Below are positions 6,061-12,054 of a stretch of DNA of 31,753 nt, piece by piece. Both the position numbers and the translations under genes were made by a program. How positions within the stretch are numbered: position 1 is the stretch's first letter; each line of letters opens with the position of its first letter. The stretch spans positions 1 to 31,753 of IMG/VR virus record IMGVR_UViG_3300025418_000850; one strand, 5' to 3'. This DNA comes from a virus. The notes beneath the pieces were generated by a model that was not told where the DNA came from, searched no databases, and was given only the letters and a program-made list of their open reading frames with translations.

Positions 6061-6287
6061 TACTCATTGTGAAGATTGTGTGCGAAAGATTAAGCAATCC
6101 TAACTGTTGAGGAAGATAACCACCCTTGAGGTGTCCGTCCATGATCTGGAGATGACTGCTGGCTGAGTGCAGTCTGAAAGGTGTAATCGAGGGTAGGCGG
6201 TGGTAGAGTTCGAAAGAATGGCCTTAAACGCTTAATCTACGACACGCCTATTAAACATGTGACAGTGGTCTTCACAATGAGTAATAT
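6061..6287 (+). ncRNA. unidentified structured RNA closed by an 18-bp helix
   Basis: About 227 nt with its own perfect promoter. The ends match exactly: 6058-6075 (TATTACTCATTGTGAAGA) is the reverse complement of 6269-6286. Inside are small hairpins: GATT/AATC (6088-6099), CACC/GGTG (6121-6133), GACTGC/GCAGTC (6154-6174), and a longer two-part stem TAGGCG-TG plus GTAGA with TCTAC plus CACGCCTA (6194-6250). tRNA-Cys starts at 6288, so RNase P would set the 3' end right after the helix. There is no long ORF. It does not show the conserved RNase P core, a tRNA fold or a tmRNA tag. Function unknown. Confidence 0.7.
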
Positions 6288-6365
6288 GCAACGGTGGCAG
6301 AGTGGCCCAATGCGCAGGACTGCAAATCCTGAAAGCCGTAGGTTCAAATCCTACCCGTTGCTCCA
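6288..6365 (+). tRNA. tRNA-Cys(GCA)
   Basis: 78 nt, acceptor GCAACGG/CCGTTGC, anticodon arm CAGGA-CTGCAAA-TCCTG with GCA, encoded CCA. It is co-transcribed with the structured RNA immediately upstream and lies one base after its closing helix. Confidence 0.95.
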
Positions 6366-6372
6366 GTTTTAC

Positions 6373-6466
6373 GGAGAGCTGGCCGAGTGGTCGAAGGCAC
6401 CTCCCTGCTAAGGAGGCATACGGGCTTAAACCTGTATCGAGGGTTCGAATCCCTCGTTCTCCGCCA
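6373..6466 (+). tRNA. tRNA-Ser(GCU)
   Basis: 94 nt, class II with a long variable arm (ACGGGCTTAAACCTGT), acceptor GGAGAGC/GTTCTCC (one G-U pair), anticodon arm CCTCC-CTGCTAA-GGAGG with GCT, encoded CCA. It reads AGC and AGU. Confidence 0.95.
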
Positions 6467-6496
6467 GGTATTATTAAAAGTAAAGTTGAATTTATC

Positions 6497-7201
6497 ATGT
6501 CATTGATTACATTAGGTTGTAGTATAACTAGCTTGTCTGGGTGGAAGGAAAAGATTGCCAGCACCTTGGCAGTTCCCTTGATCAATTTATCACAAAGCGC
6601 CGGCTCTAATACCCTGCAGATACAACGCCTACACGAATACATAATTAACAATTCGTTAGTTGACCAAGACATAATTATTTGGCAAATAACAGCACCGCGT
6701 TTTTCACAAAGATTGGTGGCCACAGTAGAAAATGCAATGCTAGCAGCCGAGATTCAAAAAACACAATTTGGTGGATCCGAAGTAATGGTGCATTATTCAT
6801 CCAAGTCAATTAATTTTTTTGATGATCAACGTAGAATAGATATACTATGCAATAGTCCCTTGATAAATGATCATGTTCGACGTGATTTCAATGATGCTGA
6901 TGAATTGGAATCGGTTCTGGCCACACTGATTCTGTTGAAAAAGTTTCACCCACGACTATTGGTTTTTTTGGGCTGGCACGATGTCATTAATCGTGATTTC
7001 AAAGAAAAGTTTTTTGCACAATTAACAAAAAATCAAATTGATTTTGTAGCGGATCCATTGGTTGACTGGGTCAAAAGGAATAATTTACCATTTGACGATA
7101 GTCTTCATCCAAAACAAGAATCGCATGAAAGCTATGCGTTGAATGTTTTACTACCCCAGCTTGATCGGTTAGGGTGGATAGATCGGGCTCCCATCGTCTA
7201 G
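6497..7201 (+). CDS. SGNH-hydrolase-like protein
   Basis: 234 residues. The start MSLITLGCSITSLSGW has the G-C-S nucleophile block of phage SGNH proteins, SAGSN near residue 35 fits the glycine block, and D-D-S-L-H-P near residue 205 fits the catalytic Asp/His block. SGNH enzymes are esterases or acyl transferases; in phages they often modify or strip surface glycans. The ATG at 6497 is chosen because upstream codons in this frame lie within tRNA-Ser and tRNA-Cys. Its last five codons and stop lie inside tRNA-Glu. Only a weak ribosome site is seen. Confidence 0.72.
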   Translation: MSLITLGCSITSLSGWKEKIASTLAVPLINLSQSAGSNTLQIQRLHEYIINNSLVDQDIIIWQITAPRFSQRLVATVENAMLAAEIQKTQFGGSEVMVHYSSKSINFFDDQRRIDILCNSPLINDHVRRDFNDADELESVLATLILLKKFHPRLLVFLGWHDVINRDFKEKFFAQLTKNQIDFVADPLVDWVKRNNLPFDDSLHPKQESHESYALNVLLPQLDRLGWIDRAPIV

Positions 7202-7262
7202 AGGCCTAGGACACGTCCCTTTCACGGACGGTACGCCGGTTCGAATCCGGCTGGGAGCGCCA
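7187..7262 (+). tRNA. tRNA-Glu(UUC)
   Basis: 76 nt, acceptor GCTCCCA/TGGGAGC, anticodon loop CTTTCAC with TTC, encoded CCA. Its first 15 bases double as the 3' end of the SGNH-like gene, whose TAG stop falls in the D arm. Cutting out the tRNA would destroy the end of that message. Confidence 0.95.
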
Positions 7263-7269
7263 GCAGTAT

Positions 7270-7343
7270 GCGGGATTAGTTTAGGGGCAAAACTAAAGAT
7301 TTCCAATCTTTCGTCATCGGTTCGATTCCGATATCCCGCTCCA
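7270..7343 (+). tRNA. tRNA-Gly(UCC), second copy
   Basis: 74 nt, acceptor GCGGGAT/ATCCCGC, anticodon loop TTTCCAA with TCC, encoded CCA. It shares the acceptor stem and anticodon with the tRNA at 5871-5944 but differs in the D arm, the anticodon stem and the T stem, so it is a diverged duplicate. Confidence 0.95.
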
Positions 7344-7393
7344 ATTTTACCAAATAGTGTCAACTTGGTTTGGGTCACAGGCGTTGTATTAGT

Positions 7394-7525
7394 ATGACAT
7401 CATTAATGCTACAAGTCAAAGAGTTGATGAGCAGAAATTTGGACGCCGTTGAAATTGCTCATAGATTGCATGCCAATATTGATCAGGTTAACCAGGCCAT
7501 TGAACTGCTAAAACAAATAGTTTGA
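7394..7525 (+). CDS. small helix-turn-helix-like protein
   Basis: 43 residues starting ATGACATCATTAATG. The centre (DAVEIAHRLHANIDQVNQAIELL) has the spacing of a helix-turn-helix in which a second helix begins after H-A-N-I, as seen in small transcription regulators. The protein is too short for a dimerisation domain. No ribosome site is visible before the ATG, and a second ATG at 7406 is possible. The TGA stop is part of the next -35 box. The call is weak beyond the existence of the frame. Confidence 0.5.
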   Translation: MTSLMLQVKELMSRNLDAVEIAHRLHANIDQVNQAIELLKQIV

Positions 7526-7550
7526 CTTTGTGTATTTTCTCATGTATAAT
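7522..7550 (+). promoter_or_regulatory. sigma70-like promoter for omega-like operon
   Basis: TTGACT (7522-7527), a 17-bp spacer and TATAAT (7545-7550), followed by an AGGAG ribosome site and ATG 7571. The TGA of the preceding small gene forms part of the -35 box. Confidence 0.8.
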
Positions 7551-7570
7551 AGCATTTTACAGGAGAAATC

Positions 7571-7798
7571 ATGAAATCAAGAATTGACAGTCGTGGACCC
7601 GTTATTGATACTGAAAAATGTGTGCGTGAAGCCGGGGGCGGTCGTTACGACCTGGTCTTGATTGGTGCACAACGACTACGTGAACTCAAGCGCAAGCATC
7701 GCGACACTCCTACTCGTTATGTGACCTGTGTAGATGCCCTAATTGACGTGCAGGCCGGACTAGTTGGTCTTGAAGACTACTTGGCCAAAGTAAACTAA
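7571..7798 (+). CDS. RNA polymerase omega subunit-like protein
   Basis: 75 residues. After a short N-terminal arm, GGGRYDLVLIGAQRLREL at about 23-40 matches the hallmark of RpoZ (N-R-F-D-L-V-L-V-A-A-R-R-A-R-Q in E. coli), and T-C-V-D-A-L-I-D-V-Q-A-G-L matches the second conserved helix that ends E-E-G-L-I. Omega clamps the beta-prime C-terminus and helps polymerase assembly. A phage version could replace or modify the host subunit in the polymerase. It lacks the long C-terminal tail of E. coli omega. It has its own promoter and AGGAG site and heads a group of short basic genes. Confidence 0.7.
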   Translation: MKSRIDSRGPVIDTEKCVREAGGGRYDLVLIGAQRLRELKRKHRDTPTRYVTCVDALIDVQAGLVGLEDYLAKVN

Positions 7799-7809
7799 GG
7801 AGAACTATC

Positions 7810-7974
7810 ATGGCAAAACCACAACAAACAGCAAGTGAACTCAGCAGAACTTTAGCTGGTCAAATGACCAAGAGCGAAAAGCGCGAACGTGCCAGTCGCA
7901 GTATCATGGCGGCCAAGCGGTCAGCTCATGAAAAGGTCAAGGCCTTCCGTCAAAGCCAAATCTTGAACAAATAA
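7810..7974 (+). CDS. small basic helical protein
   Basis: 54 residues, rich in Lys, Arg, Ser and Gln (TKSEKRERASRSIMAAKRSAHEK), predicted helical with no hydrophobic core. It follows the omega-like gene by 11 bases behind an AAGGAG site. Such proteins often bind nucleic acid or a host protein, but no family is recognised. Confidence 0.6.
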   Translation: MAKPQQTASELSRTLAGQMTKSEKRERASRSIMAAKRSAHEKVKAFRQSQILNK

Positions 7975-7985
7975 AGGAACTGGGT

Positions 7986-8132
7986 ATGTCGCAACGAGAT
8001 ACACTTGATCGAGCATATGGCAATGCTCCCAAGGACATACCCAATGCATTTGGTTTCTTTGACTGGGTTCCAGATGGTAGGACCATTCGCTATGTTTGGA
8101 TTCGTTGGATTGTAAGAAAGTTTTTTAGATGA
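7986..8132 (+). CDS. small hypothetical protein
   Basis: 48 residues with acidic N-terminal half and an aromatic, basic end (TIRYVWIRWIVRKFF) that could lie on a membrane. It follows the preceding gene by 11 bases with an AAAGGAACTG ribosome site. No family recognised. Confidence 0.5.
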   Translation: MSQRDTLDRAYGNAPKDIPNAFGFFDWVPDGRTIRYVWIRWIVRKFFR

Positions 8133-8168
8133 TCCTGGCGCAATAAGTATTTGCACAAGGAGAATCAC

Positions 8169-8375
8169 ATGGCACAAAAAAGTCGTAAATCAGATCCAAT
8201 GCGTACCAAGAACGGTAAAGAACGCCTGGGTCCATTGAATGTAGCACAGTTGGAAAAGTTGTTGACCAGTGCTCGCAAAAAAAATCAAGCAAAAATTCAA
8301 CGTCGTATTTCAGTATTAAAAAGTCGCCCAGGCTACCGAGAACCAGTGGTCGAAACTCCAGCCGAAACAGTATAA
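8169..8375 (+). CDS. small basic hypothetical protein
   Basis: 68 residues. An N-terminal basic stretch (MAQKSRKSDPMRTK) leads to a helical centre (NVAQLEKLLTSARKKNQAKIQRRISVLK). The AAGGAG site before the ATG at 8169 decides the start over an in-frame ATG at 8151. The stop codon lies just before tRNA-Thr. Probably nucleic-acid-binding by composition; function unknown. Confidence 0.6.
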   Translation: MAQKSRKSDPMRTKNGKERLGPLNVAQLEKLLTSARKKNQAKIQRRISVLKSRPGYREPVVETPAETV

Positions 8376-8381
8376 TATACA

Positions 8382-8455
8382 GCCCCTTTAGTTAAATGGT
8401 ATAACGCTAGATTTGTAATCTTGAATTGTTAGTTCGATTCTATCAAGGGGCACCA
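8382..8455 (+). tRNA. tRNA-Thr(UGU)
   Basis: 74 nt, acceptor GCCCCTT/AAGGGGC, anticodon loop TTTGTAA with TGT, encoded CCA. The anticodon stem has one T-T mismatch. A TATAAT lies at 8371-8376 within the end of the preceding gene but its -35 is poor, so the tRNA is probably transcribed from upstream. Confidence 0.92.
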
Positions 8456-8469
8456 GAAAAAGGAATAAT

Positions 8470-8634
8470 ATGTCAAAATTATCAGACACAATTAAACGAG
8501 CATTAGAAAAGAAACAGGGCATTCATCATCCCGAAGCTGATGATGCACCTGCTGTAGATAAAAAGGCCAAAAAGCCTGCCACTCCTGCCATAGGCAAAAA
8601 ACCGCCTACAAGAAGTGCTGGCCGAGGTCGATAG
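8470..8634 (+). CDS. small charged, disordered-looking protein
   Basis: 54 residues: a short amphipathic helix (SKLSDTIKRALEKK) followed by a low-complexity tail rich in Lys, Ala and Pro that ends RSAGRGR. An AAAGGAA ribosome site precedes the ATG. The basic tail suggests nucleic acid or membrane contact. No family recognised. Confidence 0.6.
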   Translation: MSKLSDTIKRALEKKQGIHHPEADDAPAVDKKAKKPATPAIGKKPPTRSAGRGR

Positions 8635-8655
8635 ACATAAATAAAGTAGTAAGCA

Positions 8656-8684
8656 ACGCCGGGTTCTTCCGGCGTCGGGTTTCC
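8656..8684 (+). terminator. GC-rich hairpin, possible terminator
   Basis: Perfect 7-bp stem ACGCCGG/CCGGCGT (8656-8675) with a 6-nt loop, followed by CGGGTTTCC. There is only a short T run, so termination would be weak. It lies between the tRNA-Thr operon and the repeated promoter of the porin operon. Confidence 0.45.
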
Positions 8685-8693
8685 AAAAGAAAC

Positions 8694-8798
8694 AGACGCT
8701 TGACATAGTGATGTCTTTACTGCACTGTTAGTGCAGAACGCCAAAAATAGACGCTTGACATTGAGATGTCTTTACTGTAGAATATACTACAGAACGCC
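8694..8798 (+). repeat. tandem repeat of a palindromic promoter module
   Basis: Two copies of about 50 bp: 8694-8742 and 8749-8798, separated by AAAAAT. Both contain AGACGCTTGACAT, a GACAT/ATGTC palindrome, TTTACTG and end in AGAACGCC. Each then has a perfect inverted repeat whose sequence differs: CTGCACT/AGTGCAG in copy 1 and CTGTAG/CTACAG in copy 2. Symmetry is kept though the bases differ. Only copy 2 has a -10 box. Confidence 0.85.
8755..8783 (+). promoter_or_regulatory. sigma70-like promoter of the porin operon with overlapping palindromes
   Basis: TTGACA (8755-8760), a 17-bp spacer and TAGAAT (8778-8783). The -35 overlaps the GACAT/ATGTC palindrome and the -10 lies inside CTGTAG/CTACAG, so a dimeric regulator bound here would block polymerase. 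In the upstream copy the bases at the same distance are CACTGT, not a -10. Confidence 0.65.
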
Positions 8799-8854
8799 TA
8801 CCGTAAGTAGAGTTCTTCTACAAGCATTAAAATTAACCAAAGGAAAATTTGAGC

Positions 8855-10024
8855 ATGAAAAAAATCTTGTTGGCCATTGCCTTGGCCGCTTTTGCTGTGA
8901 CCTCTCAGGCACAGAGCAATGTCAGTGTATACGGCATCTTGGATGTTGGCTACATGGGCACCAACTATACCGGTACTGGAACTACTCCTGCCAATAAGCA
9001 AACTACCAGTGCCATTGGTCAAAGTGCAGAACAAACCAGTCGTTTGGGTTTCAAAGGCAGTGAAGATCTAGGTGGTGGCACAGCCGCTGTCTTTACTATC
9101 GAAACCGGTATTACTCCCAATTCGTCAACGGCGTCGACCTTTAACAATCGTCAGACCTTTGTGGGTATTCGTCAACACGGTGTTGGCACATTCACAGTTG
9201 GTACACAATACACTCCAATCTTTACCGCAGTAGGAATGACCGACGCTGGTCAACAAAACAACATGATTGGCGATGTAATCTACACTGCCAACTTGCAAAG
9301 CACAGGCAGCAACTCTGGAGCCGCTCCATATGCTGCTACCAGCTCGAGCAGTGGCACAGTTGATTCGTTAACAATTCGCACAACCAACACAGCCATGTTC
9401 ACCAGCGAGACTTATCATGGTCTAAGCGGTGTTGTAATGGCCACCCAGAACAATCAAAATTCTACACAAACTGCCGCTACCACTGGTGGCAATACCAACT
9501 ACAGCGGCTACGGCGTCGGTCTTAACTACAGCTTGAACCGGTTGTATGTAACCGGTGTATTCCAAGCCTTGAAGAGCGAAGTGCCTGGCACACTTACCAG
9601 CCCAGCACCTGCGGTATGGAGTTCAGCATCAGGCGGCACCAACACACAGGACAATCAGACCTATCTAGGTGCAAGCTATGACTTTGGCGTCTTGAAAGCC
9701 TATGCACAGTGGATCAACCGCAAGGTAACTGACACCATTGATGCCAGCTATTATGCACAGCGTTCTGCACAGCAGGTAGGTGTTCGTGGTTTTTGGACTC
9801 CAACTATTGAATCCTGGGCCAGCGTGGGCAATGGTCGTGTGAGAACCTATGGTCAAGGACAACCAACTGCCAACTTTGTAGGCTATCAGTTGGGTACCAA
9901 CTATTGGCTCAGCAAGCGCACAAATTTATATGCTATCTATGGTCAAACTCAAACCAACTCGACCAGCACAATCGCAGCTACCGCAGCCAGTAACTATGCA
10001 GTGGGTATTCGTCATACATTCTGA
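8855..10024 (+). CDS. Gram-negative trimeric porin of Burkholderiales type
   Basis: 389 residues with a classical signal peptide (MKKILLAIALAAFAVTSQAQ, cleaved after A-Q-A). The mature start SNVSVYGILDVGY and the block SRLGFKGSEDLGGG at about 67-80 are hallmarks of betaproteobacterial porins; the chain ends in Phe (GIRHTF), the outer-membrane assembly signal. It should form a 16-strand beta-barrel for small hydrophilic solutes. ATG 8855 is preferred to the TTG at 8849 because it starts the signal peptide; AAGGAAA lies upstream. A porin inside a phage genome is unusual. It heads a run of nearly contiguous genes that includes a periplasmic binding protein. Codon use looks like its neighbours. 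Confidence 0.93.
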   Translation: MKKILLAIALAAFAVTSQAQSNVSVYGILDVGYMGTNYTGTGTTPANKQTTSAIGQSAEQTSRLGFKGSEDLGGGTAAVFTIETGITPNSSTASTFNNRQTFVGIRQHGVGTFTVGTQYTPIFTAVGMTDAGQQNNMIGDVIYTANLQSTGSNSGAAPYAATSSSSGTVDSLTIRTTNTAMFTSETYHGLSGVVMATQNNQNSTQTAATTGGNTNYSGYGVGLNYSLNRLYVTGVFQALKSEVPGTLTSPAPAVWSSASGGTNTQDNQTYLGASYDFGVLKAYAQWINRKVTDTIDASYYAQRSAQQVGVRGFWTPTIESWASVGNGRVRTYGQGQPTANFVGYQLGTNYWLSKRTNLYAIYGQTQTNSTSTIAATAASNYAVGIRHTF

Positions 10025-10028
10025 TACC

Positions 10029-10601
10029 ATGTGGCCCTACTACAAACTATTGCCTGACTTGCCTCGGCCTCCTCAGAAGTTTTTTGATGAGGCCCGGTTG
10101 GATTATGATCAATTTCCTACAGAAACTCCGTTGCACGAAGTCAGATTGAGACAGAGCACGCGAAATGGTGAAAATTTTCTAGCCAGCAAGTCTGTGCGTA
10201 TTCCACTCAGCGATGAATTCAATGAGTGGATACGCAACAATATTGCTCAGGAGTTTACTGACACTGGTGTCAACTATCGTTATTGCAACAGTGACACTGG
10301 CGGCATACACACTGATACCACCAGAGAATTTGCATTGTCATACAATGTGACCACAGGTGGTCCCAACTGTCGTGTGGTATATTGGCAAGAAAATCAGCAA
10401 CCACTGGAGCGCGACCGCGGCGTCCAACACTTGAATTTTGATACTGTTCGCCCGGTATTTGAATTGCCCAGTGGTCCTGCAGATGTGTGGTTCCTACATA
10501 ATACTACCATGTTGCATAGTGTTGAAGGAATTTCAGAGCCACGTATACAATTTACAGTGGGCTTTCTTCGAAATCAAATTGAATCCAAATGGTTAACATA
10601 A
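10029..10601 (+). CDS. Fe(II)/2-oxoglutarate oxygenase-like protein, paralogue 1
   Basis: 190 residues starting MWPYYKLLPDLPRPP, five bases after the porin stop. Residues that fit the double-stranded beta-helix metal site are H94 and D96 (IHTDTTREF), H163 (MLHSVEG) and R172, in the H-x-D...H...R order that binds iron and the 2-oxoglutarate carboxylate. Proteins at 11482 and 13219 share this layout, length and flanking words. Such enzymes hydroxylate proteins, nucleotides or small molecules; the substrate is not visible. A start at 10029 is chosen because paralogue 3 begins with the same MWPYY. The stop overlaps the next ATG. Confidence 0.72.
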   Translation: MWPYYKLLPDLPRPPQKFFDEARLDYDQFPTETPLHEVRLRQSTRNGENFLASKSVRIPLSDEFNEWIRNNIAQEFTDTGVNYRYCNSDTGGIHTDTTREFALSYNVTTGGPNCRVVYWQENQQPLERDRGVQHLNFDTVRPVFELPSGPADVWFLHNTTMLHSVEGISEPRIQFTVGFLRNQIESKWLT

Positions 10602-11482
10602 TGAAAAAAATATTACTACTTTTATTACTCATACCAACGCTGTGTTTTGCCTGGCAACCAGAAAAATCAATAGTTGCCATTATAGGTTATGCACCCGGAT
10701 CGACCAATGAATTGGTTTTTAGACAAGTAGCAGATATTGTCACACAAAATAATCCCGGGGTCAATTTTGTGATAGAAACACGACCCGGGGCAGCGGGTGT
10801 CATAGCCAATAATCACATGGCATCACAACCGGCCGACGGCTATACCATCACAGTTCCGTCAACGACCACCGCAGCAGTGGCCAATGACATATGGCAACGT
10901 GATGTTATAAAATACAACTGGCAAAAAATGCCTACACCGGTCATATTTGGTGAGTCACCTTTGGTGGTGGTGGCACAGATGTCCAGCCCGTTGTCTAGCA
11001 TCAAAGAGCTCAAACAGTTGTTGAAAAATCCCCAAAGAAATATCAATATAGCCACTTCGGGCGGTACACAAAGTTTGGTATACAATCAACTGATGCACAT
11101 ATCACAAGGTGATACCAAACACGTGGCCGAAATACTATACGGCAACTCGTCGGCGGTGGCTCTTTCGGTCGCAGCAAATCAAACTGATTTTGGGATTGCA
11201 TTAGAAATGGCAGTTGACCCTTTGATCAAAGGAGGACGGGTAAAAATTCTATCTGATTCCGAACTCAACATGACCAATGGCTACATGATCATGATGCCCG
11301 AAGGCACACCTGTTGCTGTGGTCGAGTGGTACGAAAGAGAATTTGGTCGTGCTATCAACAATCCTGATTTTCAACGCTGGGCCAAAGACAATCACATCAC
11401 TGTTTATCCATCACTGGCGACCGACAAAGCTGTCAAGTCGTATCTTAAAGCATTAAAAACCAAAATAAAGGTACCACAATAA
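10601..11482 (+). CDS. TctC/Bug-type periplasmic solute-binding protein
   Basis: 293 residues, slightly short for the roughly 320-residue family. Signal peptide MKKILLLLLLIPTLCFA, then IVAIIGYAPGSTNELVFRQVAD, E-T-R-P-G-A-A-G-V-I-A-N and ADGYTI, which match the ligand-binding motifs (F-P-P-G-G..D, E-N-R-P-G-A-G, P-D-G-Y) of the tripartite tricarboxylate transporter receptor family that is hugely expanded in Burkholderiales. It would capture carboxylates or other acids in the periplasm. No TctA/TctB membrane partner is present here, so it would have to serve a host transporter or act alone. Its start overlaps the stop of the preceding gene (TAATG) and its stop overlaps the next ATG. Confidence 0.9.
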   Translation: MKKILLLLLLIPTLCFAWQPEKSIVAIIGYAPGSTNELVFRQVADIVTQNNPGVNFVIETRPGAAGVIANNHMASQPADGYTITVPSTTTAAVANDIWQRDVIKYNWQKMPTPVIFGESPLVVVAQMSSPLSSIKELKQLLKNPQRNINIATSGGTQSLVYNQLMHISQGDTKHVAEILYGNSSAVALSVAANQTDFGIALEMAVDPLIKGGRVKILSDSELNMTNGYMIMMPEGTPVAVVEWYEREFGRAINNPDFQRWAKDNHITVYPSLATDKAVKSYLKALKTKIKVPQ

Positions 11483-12054
11483 TGTTATATCAAATACTGG
11501 ATCTTCCCAAGTTGCCCGACGACTTAAAAAAACAAGCAATGAGTTTCGTTGAATCTACATCCGACGCCATAAACGAATATGTCCTTGGCAACACGCATGG
11601 TCGAACTCTTTACAAAGACAACAAAGAACACGGAAGCAGCACGGGCTTGCCACGCAAGGCAATTTCAAAAGATTTTGAACAGTGGGTATACAACAATATC
11701 ACCACCCTGTTTCATGATGTTGGCATTTGCATCAGCACACCCGGCTTTGATCATTCAGGTCCGCACCGAGATCAGAGTAGAAATTTCAGTTTGTTATATG
11801 TGTTGCAACAGGGTAGCGAAAATGCTACCACAACATTTTGGAAGCCAAAACCCGGAGTGCCAATTCTCAATCATTACAGCAACTACGACGAGCTAGAATT
11901 TCTAGATCAAATCAATATACCATTGGAAACCTGGTGTATACTTGACGGTAAGACCGTTCACAGTGTTGAAAACATACAGGAAGGCCGTGTGACTGTGCAA
12001 GTAAGCCTTAACGAGAATCCATGGAATGCTACAAGAATACATCAATCACAGTGA
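11482..12054 (+). CDS. Fe(II)/2-oxoglutarate oxygenase-like protein, paralogue 2
   Basis: 190 residues with H95-x-D97 (GPHRDQSRNF), H160 (TVHSVEN) and R169 (EGRVTVQVS) in the metal and co-substrate order of the family. It is closer to paralogue 3 than to paralogue 1: both share GRxLYxD near residue 35, SxxGP before the His and H-S-V-E-N-I-x-E-G-R at the end. The start ATG overlaps the stop of the TctC gene. The end overlaps the PP-loop gene by 29 bases, a sign of strong coupling. Substrate unknown. Confidence 0.72.
   Translation: MLYQILDLPKLPDDLKKQAMSFVESTSDAINEYVLGNTHGRTLYKDNKEHGSSTGLPRKAISKDFEQWVYNNITTLFHDVGICISTPGFDHSGPHRDQSRNFSLLYVLQQGSENATTTFWKPKPGVPILNHYSNYDELEFLDQINIPLETWCILDGKTVHSVENIQEGRVTVQVSLNENPWNATRIHQSQ

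Noticed and set aside
6061-6287. The structured RNA as RNase P RNA
   Set aside because: It has GAGGAAG-like words but not the conserved GAGGAAAGUCC core or the matching 3' conserved region, and it is too short for the usual bacterial form.
6061-6287. The structured RNA as a group I intron
   Set aside because: There are no split exons of a tRNA or coding gene around it, and no core P-Q-R-S pairing was seen; the ends pair with each other, which is unlike an intron.
8849-8854. TTG start two codons before the porin ATG
   Set aside because: The ATG at 8855 directly starts a standard signal peptide and is the better start.
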